Shown here: positions 33,568 through 42,344 of the stretch, piece by piece | How positions within the stretch are numbered: position 1 is the stretch's first letter | Layout of the letters: each line of letters opens with the position of its first letter | From: an uncultured Sphingomonadaceae bacterium | GTDB lineage: Bacteria; Pseudomonadota; Alphaproteobacteria; Sphingomonadales; Sphingomonadaceae | Direction: 5' to 3' | Assembly (NCBI GenBank): GCA_947493195.1 | Contig: CANLQG010000003.1 | Coordinates: 62,001 to 126,000 of the forward strand | DNA length: 64,000 nucleotides | Notes under the pieces: model-generated | What the model saw: only the letters and a program-made list of their open reading frames with translations | What the model was told of the DNA's origin: nothing | Databases searched by the model: none | Position numbers and translations under genes: made by a program

Positions 33568-34134
33568 CTAGCGTGCGATGCAGTTTTCGCCCGCCCACAG
33601 TGCCCGCACGGCGGCATCGTCACCCTCGCCGCTGAACAGGCCCGCTATGTCAGGACCTTCAGCAGCGCCGATCACGAACTCCTCGCCCACGGTGCTGTCT
33701 TCGACCATGGAAATGTTAGCGTCGGCCAGCATCTCGCCGCGCGTGGTTTCCGGCACATAGGGACTTTGTGCATAATAGCCCACGAACTGGCCGTCGCGGA
33801 AGGTCAGGTTCAGACCCTCGTAGCGGGTGAAGGTAAGGCCGCACTCGTCAGGCTCGGCGCTCTCGTCGATCGCCCGGCCTACAACGTTGCCGAGTGTCGC
33901 TTCTGTCGGCGCGCGGGCCGATCCGAACGGCACGGCCAGTTCCTCGAACCCGGACTGCGCGGGGATCACGATGCCGGTGCCTTGCAGGTCCAGCATGGCA
34001 TTAGCCATGGCTTCTGCCAGCTCTGCATCCTCGGAAGCGGTGCCCTGCCCGTTTTCCCCCGGCGCATCTCCGCCGCAGGCAGCAAGCATGAAAGGCAGGG
34101 CGATCAGGGCGATGGACAGGCGACCTTGGGGCAT
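33568..34134 (-). CDS. Putative lipoprotein
   Basis: A 188-residue exported protein with a clear lipoprotein signal: MPQGRLSIALIALPFMLAAC with Cys at residue 20, then a Gly/Asp-rich linker. The body is acidic, with two later Cys (EPDECGLTF and ENCIAR). I do not recognise its family. It starts six bases downstream of the asd stop, so the two may be cotranscribed. Confidence 0.7.
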   Translation of the reverse strand: MPQGRLSIALIALPFMLAACGGDAPGENGQGTASEDAELAEAMANAMLDLQGTGIVIPAQSGFEELAVPFGSARAPTEATLGNVVGRAIDESAEPDECGLTFTRYEGLNLTFRDGQFVGYYAQSPYVPETTRGEMLADANISMVEDSTVGEEFVIGAAEGPDIAGLFSGEGDDAAVRALWAGENCIAR

Positions 34135-34139
34135 CGGAA

Positions 34140-35165
34140 TTATCCCTTCTTCAGGTGCCGACGACCGAGAAGCTCGGCGATCTGCACGGCGTTCAATGCC
34201 GCACCCTTACGCAAATTGTCGCTGACGCACCACAGGATCAGGCCGTTGTCGACAGTCGAATCCTCGCGTACGCGGCTGATGTAGGTGGCGCTGTCACCGG
34301 CAGCTTCCACCGGGGTCACGTATCCGCCGTCCTCGCGCTTGTCGACCAGCATGATGCCCGGCGCCTCGCGCAGGATGTCCTGCGCTTCGGTCGCGGAAAT
34401 CTCGTTCTCGAACTCGATGCTGACCGCTTCGGAGTGCCCGACGAACACCGGCACGCGCACGCAGGTGGCCTGCACTTTCACCTTGGGATCGAGTATTTTC
34501 TTGGTCTCGACCACCATCTTCCACTCTTCCTTGGTGGAACCGTCATCCATGAACACGTCGATGTGCGGGATGACGTTGAAGGCGATCTGCTTGGTGAACT
34601 TGCGCGGCTCCACCTGGTCACCCACGAAGATGGCGCGGCTCTGTTCGAACAGCTCGTCCATGCCCTGCTTGCCCGCGCCGGAAACCGACTGGTAGGTGGA
34701 GACGACCACGCGTTTTATCGTGGCGGCATCGTGCAGCGGCTTCAGCGCCACCACCAGCTGCGCGGTGGAGCAGTTGGGGTTGGCGATGATGTTCTTCTTC
34801 TTGTAGCCGTCAATGGCGTCCGGGTTCACTTCGGGCACGATCAGCGGCACGTCCGGGTCCATGCGGTAAAGCGAGCTGTTGTCGATCACCACGCAGCCGG
34901 CAGCCGCGGCCTTGGGAGCATAGGTCTTGGTCGCCTCGCTACCGCAGGCGAAAAGGGCAATGTCCCACCCGGAAAAGTCGAAATGTTCCAGGTTCTTGCA
35001 CTTCAGCATCTTGCCGGTGTCGCCCAGCTCAACCTCGCTGCCGGTAGAACGCGAAGAGGCGACAGCTGCCACCTCGTCCATCGGAAACTCGCGCTCGGCC
35101 AGAATGGCGAGCATCTCGCGCCCGACATTTCCCGTCGCTCCGACTACGGCAACCCGATAACCCAT
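34140..35165 (-). CDS. asd: Aspartate-semialdehyde dehydrogenase
   Basis: A 341-residue enzyme of the lysine/threonine/methionine and peptidoglycan pathway, reducing aspartyl phosphate with NADPH. The nucleotide motif GATGNVGREML is at residues 9-19, the catalytic Cys132 is in ANPNCSTAQL, and the C-terminal histidine region (VFVGHSEAVSIEFE) is present. Length and motifs match the family. It is the last recognisable housekeeping gene of the minus-strand group after rplS and is followed by a lipoprotein gene. Confidence 0.96.
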   Translation of the reverse strand: MGYRVAVVGATGNVGREMLAILAEREFPMDEVAAVASSRSTGSEVELGDTGKMLKCKNLEHFDFSGWDIALFACGSEATKTYAPKAAAAGCVVIDNSSLYRMDPDVPLIVPEVNPDAIDGYKKKNIIANPNCSTAQLVVALKPLHDAATIKRVVVSTYQSVSGAGKQGMDELFEQSRAIFVGDQVEPRKFTKQIAFNVIPHIDVFMDDGSTKEEWKMVVETKKILDPKVKVQATCVRVPVFVGHSEAVSIEFENEISATEAQDILREAPGIMLVDKREDGGYVTPVEAAGDSATYISRVREDSTVDNGLILWCVSDNLRKGAALNAVQIAELLGRRHLKKG

Positions 35166-35288
35166 CTCATCTCACTCCAATAACAGTCGCGCGCTAGCTA
35201 GCGTCCCTTTTCGCGCATGCAACCGTAATTGCGGTTTCAAACGATACCGGCAAGCGCGCAAGGACAGAGCGACCGCCAGCGCGAACGA

Positions 35289-35327
35289 CAAAGGGGCAGC
35301 TTCCGCGTCTGGGAAGCCGCCCCTTTG
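35289..35327 (-). terminator. Terminator after rplS
   Basis: A hairpin with arms around 35289-35303 (CAAAGGGGCAGCTTCC) and 35311-35326 (GGGAAGCCGCCCCTTT) lies 29 bases after the rplS stop. On the minus strand the right arm ends in CCCCTTTGTCG. It closes the rpsP-rimM-trmD-rplS transcript and can also act on the plus strand. Confidence 0.72.
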
Positions 35328-35355
35328 CGTTTGCGGAAACGATATCCGGCGAAGC

Positions 35356-35727
35356 TTACTTCGGCTGGTTCTCGCGACGTTCGGCGATACGAGCGCGCTT
35401 GCCGGTGCGGCCGCGCAGGTAATACAGCTTTGCACGACGCACGATACCGCGGCGAACCACGGTGATGCTGTCGATGTTGGGCGAGTAAAGCGGGAACACC
35501 CGTTCCACGCCTTCGCCGAAGCTGATCTTGCGAACGGTGAAATTCGAATTGATGGAGCGGTTCGAGCGCGCGATCACCACGCCTTCGAAGTTCTGCACAC
35601 GCGTGCGCTGGCCTTCGACAACGCGCACACCGACGCGAACCGTATCACCGGCGCGGAAATCGGGGATTTCCTTGCCATCGGTGAGGCCCTGGATTGCTTC
35701 GGCCTCAAGTTCCTGGATCAGACCCAT
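35356..35727 (-). CDS. rplS: 50S ribosomal protein L19
   Basis: A 123-residue L19, located at the 30S-50S interface. It begins [17 protein letters not shown] and includes [38 protein letters not shown] and the basic C-terminus [18 protein letters not shown]. It is the last gene of the rpsP-rimM-trmD-rplS group, 12 bases after trmD. Confidence 0.97.
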   Translation of the reverse strand: MGLIQELEAEAIQGLTDGKEIPDFRAGDTVRVGVRVVEGQRTRVQNFEGVVIARSNRSINSNFTVRKISFGEGVERVFPLYSPNIDSITVVRRGIVRRAKLYYLRGRTGKRARIAERRENQPK

Positions 35728-35739
35728 TGGTCGTTCCTT

Positions 35740-36465
35740 CTAGTTATCATGCTGCTCGCCAGAGGCAGGCTGGACCGGAGTGCCACTATGGCGCTCCCAT
35801 AAATCCGGCCTGCGTAACCGTGTATCGTCTTCCGCGCGGGCTTTCCTCCACGCGGCTATCTTCGCATGATCCCCCGATCGCAGCACTTCAGGGATCGTGC
35901 GCCCTTCCCATTCAGCAGGTCGGGTGTACTGCGGGTACTCGAGCAAGCCGTCCTCGAACGACTCCTCATGCCCGCTAGAAGCCGCGCCCATTACGCCGGG
36001 AAGCAGGCGAATGCAAGCGTCGAGTATGGCCAGTGCGGCAGGTTCTCCGCCCGAAAGCACGATGTCGGCAAGGCTGACCTGCTCGATCTGTGGCCGCGCC
36101 TCGAAGAAACGCTCGTCGAACCCCTCGAACCGGCCGCAGATGAAGGTGACGCCCGGCCCCGCAGCGATCTCCCGGATGCGCGCCTGCGTGATCGGCTTGC
36201 CGCGCGGCGTCATGGCTAGGACCGGGCGACCATCCGCCACGCTGTCGAGCGCGCTTGCCAGCACATCGGGCTTCAGCACCATGCCCGCCCCGCCGCCTGC
36301 GGGCGTATCGTCCACCGTACGGTGCTTGTCAGTCGCGAAGTCGCGGATCTGCACGGTCTCGCAAGACCAGTCGCCCCGCTCCATCGCCCTTCCTGCCAGC
36401 GACAGGCCAAGCGGACCGGGAAACATCTCTGGATAAAGCGTGAGGATCGATGCGGCGAAGGTCAT
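35740..36465 (-). CDS. trmD: tRNA (guanosine(37)-N1)-methyltransferase
   Basis: A 241-residue SPOUT-class enzyme that methylates G37 next to the anticodon and prevents frameshifting. It begins [20 protein letters not shown] and has the knot/catalytic segments [12 protein letters not shown] and [14 protein letters not shown], with [20 protein letters not shown]. The start codon overlaps the preceding gene's stop in an ATGA (36462-36465), so they are coupled. It belongs to the classical rpsP operon. Confidence 0.96.
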   Translation of the reverse strand: MTFAASILTLYPEMFPGPLGLSLAGRAMERGDWSCETVQIRDFATDKHRTVDDTPAGGGAGMVLKPDVLASALDSVADGRPVLAMTPRGKPITQARIREIAAGPGVTFICGRFEGFDERFFEARPQIEQVSLADIVLSGGEPAALAILDACIRLLPGVMGAASSGHEESFEDGLLEYPQYTRPAEWEGRTIPEVLRSGDHAKIAAWRKARAEDDTRLRRPDLWERHSGTPVQPASGEQHDN

Positions 36466-36788
36466 TCAGACCGGTTCTTTGCCCGGTTGCGCGCATAGGC
36501 GTCGCCCAGCAGGCCTACGCCGAAGCCGGTTACGGCGGTCAGCACACCGATGATGTAAAATGCCATCGCCCAAAGGGGCGCCATGTTCTCGCACGGATCG
36601 GTGGTACAGCTCATGTCCTGCGTGAAGGTGATCCACAGGGCATAGGCAAAGCACGGCAGGCTGACGGGCAGCGCAGCTATGGCGGCGTTCTTCAGGCTGC
36701 GGCTTTCGGGGTCATGGTGGGCGAGCACGTACCCAATGGGAAACGGCACCAGCACGACGGCGAGGAATATCAGGAACTGGGAGGTCAT
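36462..36788 (-). CDS. Small membrane protein upstream of trmD
   Basis: A 108-residue integral membrane protein with three or four hydrophobic helices ([20 protein letters not shown], then [19 protein letters not shown] and [20 protein letters not shown]). I chose the ATG at 36788; the frame extends 12 codons more. Its stop overlaps the trmD start in ATGA, so trmD translation is probably coupled to it. Function unknown; not part of the classic operon. Confidence 0.68.
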   Translation of the reverse strand: MTSQFLIFLAVVLVPFPIGYVLAHHDPESRSLKNAAIAALPVSLPCFAYALWITFTQDMSCTTDPCENMAPLWAMAFYIIGVLTAVTGFGVGLLGDAYARNRAKNRSE

Positions 36789-36853
36789 GGCGCAAGCGTT
36801 AGGCAGGAAAGCATCGGGGCGCAATTCGATTGATGCCCTGCGCTGAGAGTGAC

Positions 36854-37678
36854 TTAACCCCCACAGCCGCCGCAGCCTCCACCGCCGCAGCCGCCGTCGC
36901 CTCCCCCATCGGAGCCGCCGGCATCGGCACCAGCGCCGGAGTTCTGCTGCCGCATGGCATGTAGCGGGGCGAAGGGCGTTCCGACCAGGATCCCGGTGCC
37001 GAACAGCCCGACGGCCAGCCCAGTCTCGCCTGGGGTCGTCGCGCTGCGAAGGCGCTGGGCATCGCCCTGCGCGCGCGCAAGTACGTCCTCTCCTGCACGG
37101 GTGCGCGGATTGGACTTTGCCATCCTGATGATGCCCAGCACTGCGACGAGAATCATCATCATCGTGAGGTACCCCAACGGCTCTCCCTCCGCAGATCCAG
37201 CCTGCCAGCGAAACGCGCCCAGCAAAAGCAGGAAAGCATAGGGCAACGCTGGTATGAGGCGGAAGGTAAACCGCTCGTTCGGCGGTATAAGCAAGCCCTT
37301 CTGAACAAGCGACCTCTCGGCAGCTTCGGCGTGGCCATCGAGGCTGCTTTTTGCGGCATTCCAGCTGATGTCACCCACAACGCGCAACAAGGCCTGCTCG
37401 GCGCGGGTCTGACCTTGCGCATGAACGGACTTGATGATCCGCTTCTTCTCCACACGCAGATCGCGCCTGCCGAACAGCGCGGCCACGACACTTTCGACAA
37501 AACGCGGCTGACCACCGGCAAGAAAGGCGAGAAGCTCCGGATCCTCGACCTTGGCAGGCTTGCCGTCGGGACGCAGGAAGGCCGGGATCCACAGTCCCGC
37601 AAATACCGCTGCAACAATCAGCAGGCCATAGAACAGCAGGAAGTCCGCCCCGCTGTAACTGGAAAAGCCGATCTCCAC
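36854..37678 (-). CDS. TIGR04222 domain membrane protein with Cys/Gly tail
   Basis: A 274-residue protein beginning with a GTG at 37678, four bases after the upstream gene. It has an N-terminal helix (LLFYGLLIVAAVFAGLW), a cytoplasmic helical section with RVEKKRIIKSVHAQ and SLVQKGLLIPPNER, two further helices near 165-200, and an unusual C-terminus that is Gly-, Ser- and Cys-rich, ending in CGG-CGG repeats with four Cys in the last 12 residues. This layout fits TIGR04222, a domain described in proteins with low-complexity Gly/Cys or Ser tails. Function unknown. It is likely partnered with the glycine-rich-domain-like gene before it. Confidence 0.75.
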   Translation of the reverse strand: MEIGFSSYSGADFLLFYGLLIVAAVFAGLWIPAFLRPDGKPAKVEDPELLAFLAGGQPRFVESVVAALFGRRDLRVEKKRIIKSVHAQGQTRAEQALLRVVGDISWNAAKSSLDGHAEAAERSLVQKGLLIPPNERFTFRLIPALPYAFLLLLGAFRWQAGSAEGEPLGYLTMMMILVAVLGIIRMAKSNPRTRAGEDVLARAQGDAQRLRSATTPGETGLAVGLFGTGILVGTPFAPLHAMRQQNSGAGADAGGSDGGGDGGCGGGGCGGCGG

Positions 37679-37682
37679 GCGC

Positions 37683-38264
37683 TTACCCTTCCCATCCGAC
37701 GCCTAATGCCACGCCAATACCCAGCACCGCTGCGATCAAGGCCGTCAGGCTGATGATACCAACCGCGTCTTTCAGGAATATAACCTGCGATGGAAGGACA
37801 CGGAAGGTCCGAGGTTGCTCCCCGAACCGGTCCGCCGCGGGGGACCAGATATCGGGCGGAGGCGCTTCGCCAAAAGCCTCCTGGTAGCTTTTCAGCGTCT
37901 CGGCATACTGGTCGTAGTACCGCGCCCGCTCGTCCTGCCCGCCGGCCGTGGGCCCGTGGTGTAGCGGCGCTCCCAGCACATCGGGGCAGAAGCGCTGCCA
38001 GTAATCACGCGTGTAGGTGAGATGCAGGTGCCATGCCTGGTCCACCTGGTCCGACGGGGTGACTTCGTGCCCCGCCGTCATGGCGAGGAAGCAGAAGCGG
38101 TAGTATTCGCGGATCACACGTTTTGCGTAAGCGGGCGACCAGCGGTTTTCCCTCGCCAGTCGGTCGCGGAAGGAAAGGACGGCGGTATCCGGCCCTATCG
38201 AATAGGTGAACAGCCGCGCCCGCAGCGCGTCGTGTTCAACCTTCTGCGATGTGATGGCATCCAT
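37683..38264 (-). CDS. Glycine-rich domain-like (GRDP-type) protein
   Basis: A 193-residue protein. The centre (REYYRFCFLAMTAGHEVTPS, then QVDQAWHLHLTYTRDYW and CPDVLGAPLHHGPTAG) resembles proteins labelled glycine-rich domain-containing (GRDP-like), which share a V-D-x-x-W-H-x-H-x-L motif with conserved His/Trp. A single hydrophobic helix lies near the C-terminus (VGIISLTALIAAVLGIGVAL). The enzyme function is unknown. The next gene begins four bases later, and the two are found as neighbours in related genomes according to my knowledge of such proteins, which I treat as uncertain. Confidence 0.7.
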   Translation of the reverse strand: MDAITSQKVEHDALRARLFTYSIGPDTAVLSFRDRLARENRWSPAYAKRVIREYYRFCFLAMTAGHEVTPSDQVDQAWHLHLTYTRDYWQRFCPDVLGAPLHHGPTAGGQDERARYYDQYAETLKSYQEAFGEAPPPDIWSPAADRFGEQPRTFRVLPSQVIFLKDAVGIISLTALIAAVLGIGVALGVGWEG

Positions 38265-38276
38265 AGCCCGAGATTA

Positions 38277-38990
38277 TCAGGCACATTTTACGAATTCCAC
38301 TCCGTCGCCTTCGATTGTTGCACCGCCCACGTCCACGGGGTCATAGCGCGCATCCGTTGCGGGGCGCAGCACGGCCAGACTGTCGGGGCCGCGGCTTTCC
38401 AGCGGCATGTCGGGCAACGGGTCGTCCCAGTCGAGGACAGGATAGTTGCCCAGCACAACGCGGCCGGTTTCGGGCGTGCCGTTCACACTGGTCTCGATCA
38501 CCAGCGTTTCGCCGGGGCTGGAGGTGATCTGGAAATCGGGCCGGTCGCAGTCGGCATCGAGGCCCTTCGCCACCCAGCTGCCGGTGACATATTCGCGGGT
38601 GAGCGCTATCCCTCCCGCGCGTGCGGGATCGCGGTCGCGGGCCGGGGGCTGCATCGGGGCGATGCTTTCGGGGATGATCGTGCCCCGCCCTTCCATGCAG
38701 AAGCTGGCATCGGCTTGCTCGCCAACGACCTCGACGTAATCGCCAGCGCTCACGTTGTCGGCTTCGCCCGATATGGACCAGCGCTCCCCATCGGGCGTCA
38801 CCAGCACCATGCATTCCGTGCCTTCTTCCAGCCGCCCTTCCAGCGCAACAAAGCCGGCCTGGCCAGCGGGACCCGTGGCGACGGGATCGGTGTCTTGCGA
38901 TGGTGTGGGTGCCTCGCCCCCGCCGCCAGAGCAGGCGGCCAGGATAATCATGGGGACGATGGCAGCGGTGCTGGCAAAGATTTTCCTCAT
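38277..38990 (-). CDS. Putative lipoprotein
   Basis: A 237-residue exported lipoprotein with signal MRKIFASTAAIVPMIILAAC and Cys at residue 20. The mature part starts with a Gly/Ser/Pro linker, then a compact beta-rich body with LEGRLEEGTECMVLVTPDGE and VSAGDYVEVVGEQADASFCM, and further strands near the C-terminus with conserved-looking aspartates. No family is recognised. It is 12 bases upstream of the GRDP-like gene, on the same strand. Confidence 0.7.
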   Translation of the reverse strand: MRKIFASTAAIVPMIILAACSGGGGEAPTPSQDTDPVATGPAGQAGFVALEGRLEEGTECMVLVTPDGERWSISGEADNVSAGDYVEVVGEQADASFCMEGRGTIIPESIAPMQPPARDRDPARAGGIALTREYVTGSWVAKGLDADCDRPDFQITSSPGETLVIETSVNGTPETGRVVLGNYPVLDWDDPLPDMPLESRGPDSLAVLRPATDARYDPVDVGGATIEGDGVEFVKCA

Positions 38991-39026
38991 GCAGGACTCA
39001 ACATCCGCAGGCGGAAGAGTTCCCGA

Positions 39027-39380
39027 TCAGCCCTCGATGAGTTCCGGCTCGTCGCTTTCGATCTGCGGTGCCTCGTCCTTGCCGCGCCCAAGCCGGGTGG
39101 TGGCCCACCATGCAGGCGGCAGGCAGCAGACGGTAAGGATCACGAGTGTGAGCAGCACGAGCGCCACGACGCTGAGCAGGAATTCGTCGTCGGCAACCTC
39201 GGCTTCGAGGAAAAAGCCGCCGAAGGCGAAGCTCATGGGCAGGAAAGCGGCAATTCCCGCCGCCCACATGATGCGCGCCCGCTCTGCCATGCGTGGAAAC
39301 AGCAGGTGCATCCCCAAGGCGAGGCCGCCGGACATTCCCGCGATCAGGAAAATGGTGAGCAATACCCACAAGAACCACAT
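39027..39380 (-). CDS. Membrane protein in rimM-trmD interval
   Basis: A 117-residue integral membrane protein with three helices (MWFLWVLLTIFLIAGMSGGL, IMWAAGIAAFLPMSFAFGGF, LLSVVALVLLTLVILTVCCL) and a cytoplasmic acidic tail. No family is recognised. It lies between rimM and the lipoprotein gene on the same strand and is the first of five inserted genes. Confidence 0.62.
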   Translation of the reverse strand: MWFLWVLLTIFLIAGMSGGLALGMHLLFPRMAERARIMWAAGIAAFLPMSFAFGGFFLEAEVADDEFLLSVVALVLLTLVILTVCCLPPAWWATTRLGRGKDEAPQIESDEPELIEG

Positions 39381-39464
39381 GGTCTTCTATCCTCAAACTT
39401 GCGTCCCGCCAGGTGTGTTAGCGAAGCAAGACGCTTGCTGCAAGGCCGAAGGATTTCCAGTGGT

Positions 39465-39965
39465 TTACTGGTCGGCGAAATCGTCGGTGACGGTAAGGGA
39501 AACCTCGTCCCAGCCGGGCACGACTTCGATGCGCATGGGAACCATGAAGGTCTTGCCGGGCTTGCCGTCTTCACCGGGCCGACGGATTTCAACCACGTCG
39601 CCTGCGCCGAAATTCTGCACGTCAATCACTTCGCCCAACGCTTTTCCGCTGGCCGAGACGGCGGCAAGGCCGATCAGGTCGGTGTGGTAGTACTCACCCT
39701 CTTCCAGCGCGGGCAGGGTTTCGCGCGGAACGGTGAGCGGGGTGCCGCGCAGCTTCTCTGCAGCGGTGCGGTTCTCGACTTCGGCAAAGCGCGCGATGGC
39801 ACCGCCCTTGTTGTCGTCGCGAACCTTTGTCAGCGTCAGGCCACCCTCGTTGAAGGACTTGTGTCCCTTCAGCGAGGCGAACCCTTCGCCGAACAGTTTC
39901 AGGCGGACCTCGCCCGCCACGCCGTGCGCGCCGATGACAGCAGCAAGGGTTACAGGTTTAGCCAT
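39465..39965 (-). CDS. rimM: Ribosome maturation factor RimM
   Basis: A 166-residue factor that binds S19 and helps 30S head assembly. It starts MAKPVTLAAVIGAHGVAGEV and has the YYHTDLIGLAAVSASGKALG PRC-barrel segment; the C-terminal part ends GDVVEIRRPGEDGKPGKTFM followed by PMRIEVVPGWDEV. Normally trmD follows at once; here five genes intervene. It is 116 bases downstream of rpsP, separated by a palindromic repeat. Confidence 0.95.
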   Translation of the reverse strand: MAKPVTLAAVIGAHGVAGEVRLKLFGEGFASLKGHKSFNEGGLTLTKVRDDNKGGAIARFAEVENRTAAEKLRGTPLTVPRETLPALEEGEYYHTDLIGLAAVSASGKALGEVIDVQNFGAGDVVEIRRPGEDGKPGKTFMVPMRIEVVPGWDEVSLTVTDDFADQ

Positions 39966-39990
39966 AAGACGCCGCCCACGCTCGTGTGCC

Positions 39991-40068
39991 CCGAGCCTGT
40001 CGAAGGGCTGTCCTTCCTTTAGCGCCGGAGCAGGAAGAAAAGCGGTCCTTCGACAAGCTCAGGACAGA
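39991..40068. repeat. Dispersed inverted-repeat element (CTTCGACA type)
   Basis: The rpsP-rimM gap contains two arms of a known type of dispersed repeat in sphingomonads: CCGAGCCTGTCGAAGG (39991-40006) and CCTTCGACAAGCTCAGG (40047-40063), which are inverted copies of one another with a few mismatches. They are separated by about 40 bases. It may fold into a long hairpin inside the rpsP-rimM transcript and is the only non-coding stretch of note between these genes. Confidence 0.7.
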
Positions 40069-40081
40069 CGGGAAAAGGAAG

Positions 40082-40612
40082 TTAGCCTTCCGACTTCTCT
40101 TCGGCAGCTTCCTCTGCAGGAGCTTCTTCCGCAGTTTCCGCAGCTTCGGCAGCAGCGCCTTCGTCGGCGGCAGCTTCTTCGGCCGGTGCTTCTTCAGCAG
40201 GTGCCTCTTCTTCAGCCGGAGCTTCGGCAGCAGCCTTGGCTTCTTCTTCAGCGGCCTTCTTGGCTTCTTCGGCTTCAGCAGCCTTGGTAGCCTTTTCTTC
40301 GGCGCGTTCCTTGGCAGCTTCGCCCGGTTCACCCTTCTTGGGGTTGTTCTTCGGAGCACGCTCAAGGATGCCGGCGGCATCGAGGAAGCGGTGTACCCGG
40401 TCGCTCGGCTGCGCGCCAACGCTAAGCCAGTAACGCACGCGGTCTTCGATCAGCTTCACGCGATCTTCGGAGTCTTTGGGCAGCATCGGGTTGTAGGTGC
40501 CCAGCTGCTCCAGATACTTGCCGTCACGCGCACGGCGGCTGTCAGCAGCCACGATGCGGTAGTACGGACGCTTCTTGGCGCCGCCACGGGCGAGACGAAG
40601 TGAAATTGCCAT
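40082..40612 (-). CDS. rpsP: 30S ribosomal protein S16, extended
   Basis: A 176-residue S16. The first ~85 residues are the normal protein ([40 protein letters not shown]). They are followed by about 90 residues rich in Ala, Glu and Lys ([20 protein letters not shown] and so on), an extension seen in alphaproteobacteria but long here. It is probably helical and disordered outside the ribosome body. It heads the rpsP-rimM part of the operon downstream of ffh. Confidence 0.96.
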   Translation of the reverse strand: MAISLRLARGGAKKRPYYRIVAADSRRARDGKYLEQLGTYNPMLPKDSEDRVKLIEDRVRYWLSVGAQPSDRVHRFLDAAGILERAPKNNPKKGEPGEAAKERAEEKATKAAEAEEAKKAAEEEAKAAAEAPAEEEAPAEEAPAEEAAADEGAAAEAAETAEEAPAEEAAEEKSEG

Positions 40613-40649
40613 TGTAACTTACCTTTCCAGTCCAAATCTTTGGATAAAC

Positions 40650-42131
40650 TTATTTCTTCTTGAGAAAATCCTGCATTTCGGGGGGCAGTTGCCCGCCGGG
40701 TAATCCCTTAAGCGCATTGGGCATGCCGCCGCCGGGAAGGCCCGGCGCGCCGCTGGGCGACCCGCCACCAATTCCGCCGCCACCGAACATCGCGGCAAGG
40801 CCCTTCAGCCCGCCCATCTTGCGGATCTGTTTCATGGCGCGGCCCATTTCCTGGTGCATTTTCAGGATCTTGTTGACCTCCTGCACCGAGGTGCCGCTGC
40901 CGGCCGCGACGCGCTTCTTGCGCTTGGCGTTCAGCAGCGCGGGGTTCGCGCGTTCCTTGGCCGTCATGGAACCGATGATGGCGTCCATGTGCACCAGCAC
41001 CTTGTCGTCCATGTCCGCATTGGCCATCGCGGCCTTCGCCTTCTTCATGCCCGGCATCATGCCAGCCAGCATGCCGAGGCCGCCCATGTTCTGCATCTGC
41101 TGCAACTGCTTGCGAAGGTCGTTCAGGTCGAACTTGCCCTTCATCATGCGGTTGGCGAGTTCCTCGGCCTCCTCGGCCTTGATGCTCTCGGCAGCCTTTT
41201 CGACCAGGCTGACAACGTCGCCCATGCCGAGGATGCGATCGGCGACGCGCGAGGGGTGGAACCGCTCGATCGCGTCAAGCTTCTCGCCGGTACCGGCAAA
41301 CTTGATCGGCTTGCCCGTCACCGCGCGCATTGAGAGCGCCGCACCGCCGCGCGCGTCGCCATCCATGCGGGTTAGCACCACGCCGGTGAGAGGGACTTCG
41401 TCGGTGAAGCTTTGCGCGACGTTGGCCGCGTCCTGACCGGTCAGCGCATCCACCACCAGCAGCACTTCGGCAGGGGTCGAAACGCTGGCGACGGCCTTCA
41501 TCTCGGCCATCAGCGCTTCGTCGACGTGCAAGCGGCCCGCGGTATCGAGCAGCAGGACATCGACGTTCTGCAGCTTCGCGCTTTCCAGCGCGCGCTTGGC
41601 GATATCCACCGGCTGCTGGCCGGGCACGATCGGCAGGGTGGCAACACCGGCCTGTTCGCCCAGGACGGCGAGCTGCTCCTGCGCGGCGGGACGGTTGACG
41701 TCGAGCGAGGCCATCATGGCCTTCTTGCCCTGCTTTTCCTTCAGCAGCTTCGCGATCTTGGCGGTGCTGGTGGTTTTACCCGAACCCTGCAGGCCGACCA
41801 TCATCACCACGGCGGGCGGGCGAACGTCGAGATTGATGGGCGATGCCTCGCCCGCATTTGCGTCCTCGCCGCCGAGCATGGTGATCAGTTCGTCGTTGAC
41901 GATCTTGATGACCTGCTGGCCGGGGGTGACCGACTTCAGGACTTCCTGGCCGATGGCCCGTTCAGTGACGCGGGCAATGAAATCGCGCGCGACGGGCAGC
42001 GCCACGTCGGCTTCGAGTAGCGCAATGCGCACCTCGCGCATGGCATCGCGCACATCCTTCTCGCCCAGCGCCCCGCGACCGCGCAGGCGGTCGAAGACAT
42101 TGTTCAGGCGATCGGACAGCGTATCGAACAT
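40650..42131 (-). CDS. ffh: Signal recognition particle protein Ffh
   Basis: A 493-residue SRP GTPase that delivers nascent inner-membrane proteins. It begins MFDTLSDRLNNVFDRLRGRG, with the G1 motif VGLQGSGKTTSTAK, DTAGRLHVDEALM (G3) and the guanine/lid motif TRMDGDARGGAALS. The C-terminal M domain is Met- and Gly-rich (NMGGLGMLAGMMPGMKKAKA) and includes the RNA-binding and signal-binding region. It is followed by rpsP 37 bases later, the usual ffh-rpsP order. Confidence 0.97.
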   Translation of the reverse strand: MFDTLSDRLNNVFDRLRGRGALGEKDVRDAMREVRIALLEADVALPVARDFIARVTERAIGQEVLKSVTPGQQVIKIVNDELITMLGGEDANAGEASPINLDVRPPAVVMMVGLQGSGKTTSTAKIAKLLKEKQGKKAMMASLDVNRPAAQEQLAVLGEQAGVATLPIVPGQQPVDIAKRALESAKLQNVDVLLLDTAGRLHVDEALMAEMKAVASVSTPAEVLLVVDALTGQDAANVAQSFTDEVPLTGVVLTRMDGDARGGAALSMRAVTGKPIKFAGTGEKLDAIERFHPSRVADRILGMGDVVSLVEKAAESIKAEEAEELANRMMKGKFDLNDLRKQLQQMQNMGGLGMLAGMMPGMKKAKAAMANADMDDKVLVHMDAIIGSMTAKERANPALLNAKRKKRVAAGSGTSVQEVNKILKMHQEMGRAMKQIRKMGGLKGLAAMFGGGGIGGGSPSGAPGLPGGGMPNALKGLPGGQLPPEMQDFLKKK

Positions 42132-42189
42132 GCGCTACTTCAACTCCATTGCGGCGGAAGCCCGCCTGATTGTCAGGTCACATCCCGAA

Positions 42190-42217
42190 CCGGAAAAGTG
42201 GTGCCCACTTTTCCCGG
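42190..42217. repeat. Palindromic element upstream of ffh
   Basis: A near-perfect hairpin: CCGGAAAAGTGG (42190-42201), TG spacer, CCCACTTTTCCCGG (42204-42217), one base bulged. Very similar A/T-block palindromes occur dispersed in alphaproteobacterial intergenic regions. It lies about 60 bases upstream of the ffh start and could affect its transcription, but there is no direct evidence. Confidence 0.55.
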
Positions 42218-42344
42218 GATACTGCCAAACGCGAAAAACGCCGGCGGACGAAAACTCGTCGGCCAGCGTGAGCCCCAAATCGTGAATGGCGGCCCGCTAT
42301 GTCATGCCACCGGGCCGGAGCCAGGCGGTTTGTAATTGCTTCGA

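Noticed and set aside
38022..40022. A 666-codon plus-strand open frame
   Set aside because: It is antisense to five minus-strand genes with good signals, including two lipoprotein or membrane starts and rimM.
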